This document shows positions 8,730 through 17,263 of a stretch of DNA of 64,000 nucleotides, piece by piece. The number at the start of each line of letters is the position of its first letter. Within the stretch, counting starts at the first letter, position 1. This DNA is from Desulfofundulus australicus DSM 11792. Its GTDB lineage: Bacteria; Bacillota; Desulfotomaculia; Desulfotomaculales; Desulfovirgulaceae. The stretch lies in NCBI RefSeq assembly GCF_900129285.1, contig NZ_FQUW01000015.1, forward strand, positions 1 through 64,000, in the 5' to 3' direction. Position numbers and translations under genes: made by a program. Under the pieces are notes generated by a model. That model was not told the DNA's origin and did not search any database. It saw nothing but the letters and a program-made list of their open reading frames with translations.

Positions 8730-9716
8730 TTAAGCTTTTTTCGCCACCAGATCGTCCAGTGTCTTAAAGGTGTACCCCCGGGCCCTGGCGTCTTTAAGGA
8801 TGCGGTCCAGGGCTTCTGTGTTATCTCTGGATACGGCGTGCAGCAATATTACCGCCCCGTTGTGCAGGTTATCCATTACCGACTGGTAGGCTTCCTGGGG
8901 ACCTCCGGGCATGGGTACCCAGTCCACCAGGGCCAGGCTCCAGAAAATGTTGTAATATCCCAGCTGCCTGGTTACGGCCAGGGTGCGTTCACTGTATTCC
9001 CCCTTGGGCGGGCGCAGGTATTTCATCTTTTTGCCGGTGAGGCTGGTGAAAAGTTCTTCCACCGACTGCAGCTCTTTCCTGATCTCCTCGTCGCTGATTT
9101 CGGGCAGGCTGGGATGGTTCATGGTGTGGTTGCCCACAATGTGCCCCTCAGCCACCATGCGCTTGACCAGCTCCGGCTGGGTTTTGAGGTAATGTCCGGT
9201 AACGAAGAAGGCGGCCTTGACGTTGTTGGCCTTGAGAATGTCCAGTATTTTAGGCGTATAGCCGTTTTCGTAACCTTCGTCAAAGGTCAGGTAAAGCACT
9301 TTTTCCTCGGGACTACCGATCCAGTAAGCGTCATACCGGGCCAGGGTGTCGCGGATTGCTTTGGGCATTTCCGGCTGCTGGTGATTGTCGTTGCGTTTAA
9401 TACCCCAGCCGTGGCGCTCGTTGGACAAAGAAAGGGAAGGGGAGTTGCTGGCCTGGTTCTTTTTATCGCCGCCGTTATTTTCCCCGGTATTTTTCTTTTC
9501 ATTTTCAGTTGGGGACCCTGCCTCATTATTGGCCGGTTTTGCCGGTTGCAAAGGGGGTACGCTGGCCGTTGTTTTTTCTCCCGCAGGCCGTGAAGAATAA
9601 ACTTCCGTGGCAGTGGACTTCGGGGTGTCCGCCGCCAGGTACGTCCTGCCGGCATAAAAACCGCCGATAATTGCGGCCAATAAAAAGGCCACGATTGCTA
9701 TGGCATATCGGGACAA
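8730..9716 (-). CDS. Polysaccharide deacetylase, PdaA-like (NodB domain)
   Basis: A 328-residue membrane-anchored cell-wall enzyme. Residues 4-22 form a signal anchor, 30-110 are a polar low-complexity linker, and the NodB carbohydrate-esterase domain begins near 138. Motif 1 TFDEGYEN (144-151) is the PdaA-type version of the usual TFDDG. The zinc histidines are in GNHTMNH (195-201), and RPPKGEYS supplies motif 3. PdaA-type enzymes deacetylate N-acetylmuramic acid to make spore-cortex muramic delta-lactam, so a sporulation role is plausible. The SD AAAGGAGG precedes the ATG. It converges on the serine hydrolase gene. I saw no good U-rich terminator on its own strand. Confidence 0.87.
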   Translation of the reverse strand: MSRYAIAIVAFLLAAIIGGFYAGRTYLAADTPKSTATEVYSSRPAGEKTTASVPPLQPAKPANNEAGSPTENEKKNTGENNGGDKKNQASNSPSLSLSNERHGWGIKRNDNHQQPEMPKAIRDTLARYDAYWIGSPEEKVLYLTFDEGYENGYTPKILDILKANNVKAAFFVTGHYLKTQPELVKRMVAEGHIVGNHTMNHPSLPEISDEEIRKELQSVEELFTSLTGKKMKYLRPPKGEYSERTLAVTRQLGYYNIFWSLALVDWVPMPGGPQEAYQSVMDNLHNGAVILLHAVSRDNTEALDRILKDARARGYTFKTLDDLVAKKA

Positions 9717-10126
9717 TGGGTTTTCCTCCTTTAGCGGGAAAAATCTCTGAAATTAGCTTGGGCAGGGATACGAGGAATTATTCCCGCCTTTAAGTTGATA
9801 AACTCAAAAATTCGACACCTTGCGTCGTTAACCTTCTTTTGTTAGGTAAGGATTTGTTACCGGGTTTATTCCAGATATAAAATGGCTATTTTCTGCTGCA
9901 ATTCTTTTGTTCTTATATTTGCAATAGAAAAGATGGGAAAACTTAAAACTGTGACAAATTTATTTTAAAATTAAAAAAGAAACATCATATGAAAAATAAA
10001 ATCTGTATTTTTAATAATAATTAACCAGATAATTATTATGTTAATATTGAAAGGATATCTTAAAACAATGTCGAAATATAAAGTGTCTAAATATTTGAAC
10101 TCTTTTCGGAGAAAGAGGGGAAACGT
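9717..10126. other. AT-rich divergent intergenic region
   Basis: About 410 bases between the deacetylase gene and the sigma-54 activator gene. It must hold two divergent promoters, but no hexamer pair stands out. I found no RNA gene and no convincing small ORF. Confidence 0.5.
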
Positions 10127-11575
10127 ATGCCTTTTAAGAAAGGCTATTCTCCTTACCTGTCGGATGAAAAGAATGGGGACGATCATTTGCTGGCTTTGCA
10201 TAGAGCAGATCACCTGGCAATTGGTTGGCAAAGGGGGAAAATAAACGGGAAGCAGCAGTTTGACTCTATTCGTATTTCTTCCAGCGAAATTGGTCTTTAT
10301 TATACTAATGGTCAGGCATATACTCTGGGCGTAAACAGTGCTTATGAATGTTTGACCGGCCTTTGCGGGGAAGAATTGTACGGGCGTAATATGAATGAAC
10401 TGGTGGCCCACCGGTATTTCGATCGTTCGGTTTCCCTGATGGTTCTGGAACAGGGACGTCCTGTAACCATCCCCCAGCATGTACTCAGAACCGGACAGAA
10501 AGTGATGGTAACCGGGAATCCCGTATATGATGAGGAAGGGAAAATTATCCTGGTAGTAACTACGGTAAAGCCACTGAAAAAAGGGAAGCCTGCCACCATA
10601 ACGCCGGCTAGTCATCTTGTTGAACTGGAAGGTATAGGACCGGTTGTGGCGGAAAGCGAAGCCATGAAGCGGGTGGTGCACAGGGCTATTCGTGCCGCAT
10701 ATTCAAATGCTACCGTTTTAATCCAGGGTGAGTCCGGTACCGGCAAGGAAATTGTGGCCAGGATCATCCACGAATACAGTCCGCGAAAACATAAACCGTT
10801 TGTTGTGGTTAACGCGGCTGCTATTCCAGGCGAACTTTTTGAAGCAGAATTGTTTGGCTACTACCCGGGTGCTTTTACGGGTGCCAGGAGGGAAGGTTAT
10901 GCCGGTTTGGTTAAGGCTGCCAATGGGGGCACCCTGTTCCTGGATGAAATCAGCGAGGTTCCTTTATCTGTCCAGGTAAAGCTGTTGCGTTTAATTCAAA
11001 ATAGAGAATTTTATCCCCTGGGCAGCGGCCGGCCGGAAAGGGTGGATGTGCGAATTGTGGCGGCATCCAATCGGGATCTGGTGAAACTTGTCCAGGAGGG
11101 GCGTTTTAGGCAGGATTTATATTACCGGTTGAATGTTGTACCGGTTTATATTCCTCCCCTGGCCAAACGGCAGGAAGATATAATTCCTCTGGCTAACCAT
11201 TTTATTCAGTTTTATGCGGAACGTTATAATGCCGGTAAAAAGATTCTCACGCCGGATGCCTGCAGAGAGCTGTTAAATTACCGATGGCCGGGAAATGTAC
11301 GTGAATTGCAGAATCTAATGGAACGGATTGTGGTTCTGGGATCCGGGGTAACAATTACTGGCCGGATGATATCCGATGAATTGCAATCCGACCAGCTCAG
11401 CGCCTGCTGTATAACAAAGGACAGCGAAAATAACCTGGAAAAGGCGGTAGAAGAATTTGAAAAAGATCTCATTAGGCGTACCCTGCAGATGTATCCCACC
11501 CAGGAAGAAGCGTCCCGGGCATTAGGAATTCACCGGACTACACTGGCCCGGAAAATAAAGAAATACTTTTCTTAA
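10127..11575 (+). CDS. Sigma-54-dependent transcriptional activator with PAS domain
   Basis: A 482-residue enhancer-binding protein. Residues about 50-150 form a PAS-like sensor. The AAA+ domain starts near 170 with Walker A GESGTGKE (201-208), the sigma-54-contacting GAFTGA loop (248-253) and Walker B LFLDE (270-274). A Fis-type helix-turn-helix closes the protein (EEASRALGIHRTTLARKIKKY). There is no receiver domain, so it probably senses a ligand or redox state directly. The SD GAGGGG lies 6 bases before the ATG. It sits upstream of an alcohol dehydrogenase/AOR/permease set that it may control, but I found no GG-N10-GC (-24/-12) element in front of those genes. Confidence 0.9.
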   Translation: MPFKKGYSPYLSDEKNGDDHLLALHRADHLAIGWQRGKINGKQQFDSIRISSSEIGLYYTNGQAYTLGVNSAYECLTGLCGEELYGRNMNELVAHRYFDRSVSLMVLEQGRPVTIPQHVLRTGQKVMVTGNPVYDEEGKIILVVTTVKPLKKGKPATITPASHLVELEGIGPVVAESEAMKRVVHRAIRAAYSNATVLIQGESGTGKEIVARIIHEYSPRKHKPFVVVNAAAIPGELFEAELFGYYPGAFTGARREGYAGLVKAANGGTLFLDEISEVPLSVQVKLLRLIQNREFYPLGSGRPERVDVRIVAASNRDLVKLVQEGRFRQDLYYRLNVVPVYIPPLAKRQEDIIPLANHFIQFYAERYNAGKKILTPDACRELLNYRWPGNVRELQNLMERIVVLGSGVTITGRMISDELQSDQLSACCITKDSENNLEKAVEEFEKDLIRRTLQMYPTQEEASRALGIHRTTLARKIKKYFS

Positions 11576-11582
11576 AGTCCTT

Positions 11583-11609
11583 AAACCGTGCAAAATTGCG
11601 CGGTTTTTT
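11583..11609 (+). terminator. Intrinsic terminator after the sigma-54 activator
   Basis: AACCGTGC and GCGCGGTT form an 8-bp stem (one G-T pair) around AAAATT, running into a T6 tract. It separates the regulator from the alcohol dehydrogenase gene, so the latter needs its own promoter. Confidence 0.75.
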
Positions 11610-11665
11610 GTTGCACTAATGCTGCATGCAGAAGGGGATTTAAGAATACCGGGGAGTATGTCGGG

Positions 11666-11695
11666 CTTAAAACCCGGGAAAATCGAGATTTTAAG
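11666..11695. promoter_or_regulatory. Inverted repeat upstream of the Fe-alcohol dehydrogenase
   Basis: CTTAAAA (11666-11672) and TTTTAAG (11689-11695) form an inverted repeat, with a smaller AAAATC/GATTTT repeat inside it. The regulator's binding site could lie here. A weak TTGAAA (11730) / TATCAA (11754) pair with 18-base spacing downstream might be a promoter. Confidence 0.3.
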
Positions 11696-11794
11696 CTTAT
11701 GGTGCTGTGTTTTTGTACAGGCATGAATTTTGAAAAGTAATCTTAATGTCAAATATCAAAACATTTTTACTGGCATGTGTGGAGGTGCTTCATA

Positions 11795-12949
11795 ATGAAA
11801 ATCAGTTATTTCTGGACATCAGGCACAATTATTACTGGATGGGGCAGTCTGGGGAGAATTGCGGATGAGGTGAAAAATCTTGGAGCAACCAGGATTCTCC
11901 TGGTGACAGATCCCGTGCTTTTAAAAACCGGTCTTGTGGATAAGGTGAGGGAGGCCCTTGCTCCCGCCGGCCTGGAAACCGGGCTCTTCAGCGAGGTGGA
12001 GCCCGAACCGCGCCTGGAGGTTGTGGCCAAATGCCTGCAGGCTGTTAAAGATGGTGGTTATGACCTGCTGGTGGCGGTTGGCGGTGGCAGTTCCATGGAC
12101 GTGGCCAAAGCTTCCGCTGTTTTAGTCACCAACTCCGGAACGATTGATGATTACATTGGTGTTAATTTGATCCCCAGGCCCGGTTTGCCTGTTGTGGCGG
12201 TACCCACTACAGCGGGTACAGGTAGTGAGGTGACACCCATTGCTATTCTTTCCGATGAAAACGAGCAGCTCAAAAAGGGTGTGGTCAGCCCCTACCTTCT
12301 CCCCAGAGTGGCCATTGTGGACCCGGAGTTAACGGTTACAATGCCGCCCCACATTACTGCAGCTACCGGTATGGATGCCCTGACTCATGCGGTGGAAGCT
12401 TATATTTCCGTTAATGCCACCACAATCACCGATTCCCTGGCCCTGACAGCCATCAAGATTATTTCCCGTTACCTGCGTACAGCAGTGGCCAACGGGGAGG
12501 ACAGGGAAGCCAGGGAGAATATGGCTATGGCCAGCCTGCTGGCGGGGATTGCATTTGCTAACGCCGGCGTGGGTGCCGTCCACGCGCTAGCTTATCCGCT
12601 TGGTGCGCAGTTCCACGTTCCCCATGGCGTGGCCAATGCGGTATTGCTACCTTATGTCATGGAATCAAACCTGCTGGGTGCCCTGCCCAGGTTTAAAGAA
12701 ATGGCTTTAGCCATGGGTGAAAGGGTTGAGGAATTATCTGACCGTGCGGCGGCTGATAAATTCATAGAGGCTATCAAGCAGCTATCCACCGATGTTAAAA
12801 TTCCCCTGCATCTCCGCGAACTCGGGGTAAATGCTGAGGCAATACCGGGCATGGCCGAGGGTGCTATAAAAGTAACCCGCCTGCTGGCCAACAACCCGCG
12901 CAAGCTCACGGTGGACGACATCAGGGAAATCTACGAAAGAGCATTCTAA
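11795..12949 (+). CDS. Iron-containing (group III) alcohol dehydrogenase
   Basis: A 384-residue NAD(P)-dependent dehydrogenase of the Fe-ADH superfamily, interconverting alcohols and aldehydes (or lactaldehyde/propanediol, butanol and similar). The nucleotide-binding GGGSSMDVAKA lies at about 96-106. Metal-ligand regions are visible as DALTHAVEAY (about 195) and HALAYPLGAQFHVPHG (about 265-280). ATG 11795 is preferred because GGAGG sits 9 bases upstream; the frame opens earlier at GTG 11777. It is followed 25 bases later by an aldehyde:ferredoxin oxidoreductase, so alcohol may be oxidised through aldehyde to acid, or acids reduced in the reverse direction. Confidence 0.9.
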   Translation: MKISYFWTSGTIITGWGSLGRIADEVKNLGATRILLVTDPVLLKTGLVDKVREALAPAGLETGLFSEVEPEPRLEVVAKCLQAVKDGGYDLLVAVGGGSSMDVAKASAVLVTNSGTIDDYIGVNLIPRPGLPVVAVPTTAGTGSEVTPIAILSDENEQLKKGVVSPYLLPRVAIVDPELTVTMPPHITAATGMDALTHAVEAYISVNATTITDSLALTAIKIISRYLRTAVANGEDREARENMAMASLLAGIAFANAGVGAVHALAYPLGAQFHVPHGVANAVLLPYVMESNLLGALPRFKEMALAMGERVEELSDRAAADKFIEAIKQLSTDVKIPLHLRELGVNAEAIPGMAEGAIKVTRLLANNPRKLTVDDIREIYERAF

Positions 12950-12974
12950 AGGCAAAGAAAGGAAGACTCGAAAC

Positions 12975-14738
12975 ATGAGAGGCTTTTACGGACGATTGCT
13001 CCGCATTAACCTGTCAAGCAGGCAGTGGCAGGCGGAGGAAATTCCAGGTGAGGTCCTGGCTGCCTACCTGGGCGGTAAAGGTTTGGGTACTTACCTGATG
13101 CTCCAGAACATTCCGCCCGGGGCCGACCCCCTGGGTCCGGAAAACTGCCTGATATTCACCACCGGTCCCATAACAGATACAGCCATGCTTGGTTCCAACC
13201 GATTTGGAGTTTTTGCCAGGTCACCCCTTACCGGGTTTTACGGTGAGTCTTACTCAGGAGGCCAGGTTGGGGCGGCGATAAAGAAAACCGGTTACGATGC
13301 TATTATTATACAGGGCCAGGCAGAAAATCCAATCGTGCTGGAAATATCCGATCAGGGTGTCCGTTTCCGGGACGGTACAAAGCTGTGGGGTATGGATTGC
13401 TACGCTACAGAAAACGGGGCACTGGAGGAGGTAGGTACAGACGATGCCCAGGCAGTGGTGATTGGTCCGGCTGGCGAGAATCTGGTTTCTTATGCCTGTA
13501 TAGAAAATAATTACTGGCGGTCTGCGGGGCGGACCGGCATGGGTGCCGTGATGGGGTCAAAAAAACTAAAGGCCATTGTTTTTCACGGCCGGGCTGCCTG
13601 TGAGCTGGCCGACCTGGCAGGTCTTAAACAATACGTGACCGGGCTGGCTCAAAAAGCCAGGGACAACCCCGGGGTACTCGGCTACCGGAAGTACGGAACA
13701 CCCCAGCTTGTATCGTTATTAAACTCGGTTGGTGCTTTTCCGGCCAGGTACTGGTCGCGGGGAAGCTTGCCAGGATGGGAGTCGCTGACCGGCGAGTATC
13801 TGATCGAGAATTTTGAAGTGCAGCCCAGGTCCTGCCGTCCCTGTGTAATGGCCTGTGGCAAACTTACCAGGGTAACCAGCGGGAAATATGAAGGATTGGC
13901 GATCGAAGGTCCGGAATATGAAACTATTTATTCGTTTGGTGGATTATGCTGTATCCATGACCTGGCTGGAATCATTTACCTGAACGATATATGTGACAGG
14001 CTTGGATTGGATACCATCAGTGCGGGGAACATGGCGGCTTTTGCCATAGAGGCGGCACAAAGGGGAGCTCTGGACGTTAAAGTGGCTTACGGGGACGTGG
14101 AAGGTATTGCGCAGCTGCTTCACCAGATAGCCCGGCGGGAGGGCGTGGGTGACCTGCTGGCCCGGGGTATCCGTGTGGCGGCGGAAGAACTGAGGCTGGC
14201 CGATCTGGCCATTCATGTTAAAGGACTGGAACCGGCCGGCTACGACCCCCGTGTGTTGCAGGGCATGGGCCTGGCTTATGCTACCTCTCCCCGGGGTGCC
14301 TGCCACCTGCGCGCTACTTTTTATAAACCCGAACTGGCCGGGATTATTGATCCGAAAGTAACTCACGGAAAAGCAGAACTATTCATTGATTATGAGGATC
14401 GGCTGGCCATTTATGATGCCCTTATTCTCTGCCGTTTTTACCGGGACCTGGTTTTATGGGATGACCTGGTTACGCTGGTAAACGTTACCACAGGTTTGGG
14501 CGTGGACGAAGGACAGCTGCGCCGCATTGCCTCGCGCATAGTTAATGCTACCCGTCAATTTAACCTTTTACAGGGACTGACAAGGGAGGACGATAATCTA
14601 CCGTTGCGCTTCTTTAAAGAACCGCTGGAAAACGGGGATGTTCTCCCGGAAGAAAACTTCAGGCAGATGCTGGCCGATTACTACCGCCTGCGCGGGTGGG
14701 ATGAAGACGGACGTCCCAAAGAAGACATAACCACTTGA
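12975..14738 (+). CDS. aor: Aldehyde:ferredoxin oxidoreductase (tungsten enzyme)
   Basis: A 587-residue enzyme of the AOR family, which oxidises aldehydes to carboxylic acids with ferredoxin using a tungsto-bispterin and a [4Fe-4S] cluster. The start MRGFYGRLLRINL is typical. Pterin-contact stretches are seen at RFGVFARSPLTGFYGESYSGG (about 76-96) and ATSPRGACHLR (436-446). Cluster ligands are C287-x2-C290-x3-C294 and the distant C486. Length is near the family norm of about 600. AGGAAG precedes the ATG. It is probably co-transcribed with the alcohol dehydrogenase and the permease. No tungstate transporter or molybdopterin gene is nearby. Confidence 0.92.
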   Translation: MRGFYGRLLRINLSSRQWQAEEIPGEVLAAYLGGKGLGTYLMLQNIPPGADPLGPENCLIFTTGPITDTAMLGSNRFGVFARSPLTGFYGESYSGGQVGAAIKKTGYDAIIIQGQAENPIVLEISDQGVRFRDGTKLWGMDCYATENGALEEVGTDDAQAVVIGPAGENLVSYACIENNYWRSAGRTGMGAVMGSKKLKAIVFHGRAACELADLAGLKQYVTGLAQKARDNPGVLGYRKYGTPQLVSLLNSVGAFPARYWSRGSLPGWESLTGEYLIENFEVQPRSCRPCVMACGKLTRVTSGKYEGLAIEGPEYETIYSFGGLCCIHDLAGIIYLNDICDRLGLDTISAGNMAAFAIEAAQRGALDVKVAYGDVEGIAQLLHQIARREGVGDLLARGIRVAAEELRLADLAIHVKGLEPAGYDPRVLQGMGLAYATSPRGACHLRATFYKPELAGIIDPKVTHGKAELFIDYEDRLAIYDALILCRFYRDLVLWDDLVTLVNVTTGLGVDEGQLRRIASRIVNATRQFNLLQGLTREDDNLPLRFFKEPLENGDVLPEENFRQMLADYYRLRGWDEDGRPKEDITT

Positions 14739-14820
14739 GCGCAAACAATTCCATGCTACTTTTGCTTTGAAGGTGGTTTTAAGGTTTTATTATGAAGAAT
14801 TTAAGGAGGAGAAATAAAAC

Positions 14821-16230
14821 ATGAGGAACTGGCGCGCTATTAGACCCGATGGTGTTGAAGTACCGTACTGGCCTTTGGGCCCCTTTAAAATTAGATTGCC
14901 TGGCGTACATTACCGCTGGGAGTGGGCGGATTACATTCAGGGACTGGTTATGTGTGCCGTCTGCTTGTCTATTATCCCGGTTTTACAGGATACCCTGGGT
15001 ATGCCCTTTGAGGTAGCCCTGGCCATTGTAGTGTTAAACGGTATTTTTTACTGTCTGCACGCTCTGTTGGGTGACCCTGTGGTACCCGGTTGGGTAACAC
15101 CTGCCATCCCGTTACTTGTAGCTTATGTTTCCAGTTTTCCGCAAGGACCGGAAAGAATGCACGCATTAATTGCTTTTGAGCTTTTGTTAGGATTGTGGTG
15201 TCTCTTTCTGGGGGTTACGGGATTAGCAAACAAGGTAATTGCTTCAATTCCGCCGGCCATTAAATCTGGAGTGATTATTGGGGCTGGTATATCAGCCATA
15301 TATATGATCTTTCAAAAGGGAGGACGTTTTGAACAATTCCCCATCACTATTACCATTGCTATTGGTCTTGCCTTTTGGATGATGTATGCCGAATCCTTTA
15401 AAAAACTGGCTGAAAGGAACAAGGTTGCCCGTATTATTTCCAACCTGGGTATTTTACCGTCCATATTGTTAGCGGTGTTTGTGGCAGCTTTAGTCAAGGA
15501 AAGTGGTTTCCCGGCAATTGAATGGGGTATCTCACGTCCCGACTTTGCTACTCTGTGGACCGATTGGGTACCATGGGGTACACTCGGCTGGCCTTCGATT
15601 GACTATTACATTAAAGCTTTCCCCCTTGTCCTGGCTGCTTATATAGTAATATTTGGGGATGCCGTTCAGTGCCAGGCTATTATCAAGGATGCTCAAAAAT
15701 TCCGGCCCGACGATCCTGTCGACTATAACCCCAGCCGGGCGCACCTGGTAGTTGGGCTGCGTAACACCGGAATGAGTATTCTCGGCCCCGATATCTCCAT
15801 GTGCGGGCCTATCTGGGCAGCCATGACCGTAGTGACTTATGAAAGATGGAAAAATGGCCGGGCGGCGATGGATTCTTCCATTGGTGGGGTGGGTTCTTTC
15901 CGGTTCGGGACTCTGACGGGCTACTTCATTTTACCTATAGTTAGCCTGGTAAGACCGATTCTGCCGGTGGCCCTCTCTCTGACCATGCTTATCCAGGGAT
16001 TTGTTTCCCTGTATGTGGGAGTTAAAGAATCAAGAAATATTAAAGACCTGGGTATTGCAGGCATAGTGGGAGGTATGCTACTGGCCAAAGGAGCAGCTTA
16101 CGCCTTCGGTGCGGGAATAATCATGTGCTTGCTGGTCTACGGGCGTAATTTCTTCCATGGTGACTCTACTCCCAAATTGTTCTCAGAAGAAGAAGTTTTT
16201 CAGCCAGCTGAAAAGGCTACCGGCTGTTAA
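14821..16230 (+). CDS. Polytopic membrane transporter, distantly NCS2 (xanthine/uracil permease)-like
   Basis: A 469-residue membrane protein with about 12 hydrophobic segments and a strong AAGGAGG site 9 bases before the ATG. The first 30 residues are cytoplasmic. Short motifs such as GDPVVPGWVTPAIPLL, IKSGVIIGAGISA and GLRNTGMSILGPDISMCGP recall the nucleobase-cation symporter-2 fold, but I cannot name the substrate. Directly behind the alcohol dehydrogenase and AOR genes, it may import their substrate or export the acid product, which would be unusual for that fold. An alternative is a benzoate- or sulfate-type carrier of the same fold superfamily. Confidence 0.65.
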   Translation: MRNWRAIRPDGVEVPYWPLGPFKIRLPGVHYRWEWADYIQGLVMCAVCLSIIPVLQDTLGMPFEVALAIVVLNGIFYCLHALLGDPVVPGWVTPAIPLLVAYVSSFPQGPERMHALIAFELLLGLWCLFLGVTGLANKVIASIPPAIKSGVIIGAGISAIYMIFQKGGRFEQFPITITIAIGLAFWMMYAESFKKLAERNKVARIISNLGILPSILLAVFVAALVKESGFPAIEWGISRPDFATLWTDWVPWGTLGWPSIDYYIKAFPLVLAAYIVIFGDAVQCQAIIKDAQKFRPDDPVDYNPSRAHLVVGLRNTGMSILGPDISMCGPIWAAMTVVTYERWKNGRAAMDSSIGGVGSFRFGTLTGYFILPIVSLVRPILPVALSLTMLIQGFVSLYVGVKESRNIKDLGIAGIVGGMLLAKGAAYAFGAGIIMCLLVYGRNFFHGDSTPKLFSEEEVFQPAEKATGC

Positions 16231-16262
16231 TATTGGTGATGTTCAAAAGATTTTGGTCCGGG

Positions 16263-16290
16263 GGCGGTGGGGGAATTCCCCCCCCCCGCC
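16263..16290 (+). terminator. GC-rich hairpin after the permease gene
   Basis: GGCGGTGGGGG and CCCCCCCGCC form a strong stem around AATT 32 bases past the stop. The downstream tract is only TTATTAATTG, so termination efficiency is uncertain. Confidence 0.55.
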
Positions 16291-16425
16291 TTATTAATTG
16301 TCATTCCGGCAGGTAGCATGAAGGAGTTCCATTTCCGAATTTCCCGCGTTCCAGCCGTCGTTGTCCTGCAGGAGTTTATGTTGACAGCGGATAAAAAGCC
16401 CGGCGAACACAGTGCGGGTTGGGTA

Positions 16426-16454
16426 TTGACACGGCGATGCTTTTCTGCTAATAT
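16426..16454 (+). promoter_or_regulatory. Sigma-A promoter of the tRNA cluster
   Basis: TTGACA (16426-16431) and TAATAT (16449-16454) are separated by exactly 17 bases, 30 bases before the first tRNA gene. Confidence 0.85.
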
Positions 16455-16483
16455 AAAAACTGCGCCAGGAGAAAGTGAAACAG

Positions 16484-16559
16484 GCCGGCGTAGCTCAACT
16501 GGCAGAGCAGCTGACTTGTAATCAGCAGGTTGCGGGTTCGAGTCCCATCGCCGGCTCCA
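16484..16559 (+). tRNA. trnT: tRNA-Thr (UGU anticodon)
   Basis: A 76-base cloverleaf with acceptor GCCGGCG/CGCCGGC, discriminator T and encoded CCA. The anticodon stem GCTGA/TCAGC holds loop CTTGTAA, giving UGU for Thr ACA codons. First gene of a five-tRNA cluster. Confidence 0.97.
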
Positions 16560-16570
16560 GTTTTTCCCGT

Positions 16571-16656
16571 GGAGGGGTTCCCGAGTGGTCAAAGGGAGCA
16601 GACTGTAAATCTGCCGGCTGACGCCTTCGCAGGTTCGAATCCTGCCCCCTCCACCA
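16571..16656 (+). tRNA. trnY: tRNA-Tyr (GUA anticodon)
   Basis: An 86-base type II tRNA with acceptor GGAGGGG/CCCCTCC and encoded CCA. Stem GCAGA/TCTGC holds loop CTGTAAA (anticodon GUA). It has the long variable arm expected of bacterial tRNA-Tyr. Confidence 0.97.
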
Positions 16657-16694
16657 CCTTATTTATCAACCGGACTTTTTCAAGAGAATAGGGT

Positions 16695-16723
16695 TTGAAA
16701 GAGTTCCGGTTCTGTGTTATAAT
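16695..16723 (+). promoter_or_regulatory. Internal sigma-A promoter in the tRNA cluster
   Basis: TTGAAA (16695-16700) and a consensus TATAAT (16718-16723) are 17 bases apart, about 20 bases before tRNA-fMet. It would give a second start for the distal tRNAs and possibly tuf1. Confidence 0.75.
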
Positions 16724-16743
16724 ATAATGTGGTAACTTTACGA

Positions 16744-16819
<76 letters not shown>

Positions 16820-16820
16820 T

Positions 16821-16896
<76 letters not shown>

Positions 16897-16900
16897 GTTT

Positions 16901-17005
16901 CAGAGGTCAGAAGTCGGAAGTCTGAAGTCGGAGGGAGTTGCGTGGCATCAGGTCTATTGAGGGTAATCAATTCTGACTTCCGATATCCGACAGCTGACTT
17001 CCATT
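16901..17005. repeat. GAAGT-type intergenic repeat with inverted arms
   Basis: Purine-rich tandem units (AGAAGTCGGAAGTCTGAAGTCGG) begin at 16909 and are mirrored in the pyrimidine-rich stretch 16972-17001. TCGGAAGTCTGA (16914-16925) and TCTGACTTCCGA (16972-16983) pair at 11 of 12 positions. A similar element lies at 35842-35899. It sits between two tRNA genes and is probably a dispersed intergenic repeat. Confidence 0.6.
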
Positions 17006-17008
17006 GAT

Positions 17009-17085
17009 GGCGGCGTAGCTCAGCTGGTTAGAGCAAGCGGTTCATACCCGCTGTGTCCGGGGTTCGAGTCCCTGCGCCGCTACCA
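17009..17085 (+). tRNA. Elongator tRNA-Met (CAU anticodon)
   Basis: A 77-base tRNA with acceptor GGCGGCG against CGCCGCT (G1-U72 pair), discriminator A and encoded CCA. The loop holds CAT. It closely resembles the Bacillus elongator tRNA-Met rather than tRNA-Ile2. Confidence 0.93.
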
Positions 17086-17091
17086 CAGGTG

Positions 17092-17130
17092 AATCACCAG
17101 CTTGACTGGAAAGCTGGTGATTTTTATTTT
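17092..17130 (+). terminator. Intrinsic terminator of the tRNA cluster
   Basis: A perfect 12-bp stem (AATCACCAGCTT with AAGCTGGTGATT) around GACTGGA, followed by TTTATTTT. The 17131-17263 stretch before tuf1 holds no gene and must contain the tuf1 promoter, which I could not fix. Confidence 0.85.
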
Positions 17131-17263
17131 GTGCAGCAGGAATTTTGAGCCCTTTAGCGAATCTTGTGTCCTGTGGCTTATATTGCATGATTTAAAGAAA
17201 AGTGGTAATAATTTAGAAGTGTGTAAAAAAGTGGGTTAACGTGAGGAGGAGGAGAAGAAGACT

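Noticed and set aside
8655-9593. Long plus-strand ORF of 312 codons
   Set aside because: It is antisense to the polysaccharide deacetylase, whose motifs and SD site are clear.
11765-11795. Possible sigma-54 -24/-12 promoter before the alcohol dehydrogenase (TGGCA and TGCTT)
   Set aside because: The GG and GC are 13 bases apart rather than 10, and the GC overlaps the SD region.
16901-17005. CRISPR-like array
   Set aside because: Units are too short, of uneven spacing and mirror-imaged; there are no spacers or cas genes.
17009-17085. tRNA-Ile2 (modified CAU) instead of elongator Met
   Set aside because: Acceptor and stems follow the Bacillus elongator tRNA-Met closely; no tRNA-Ile2 traits seen.
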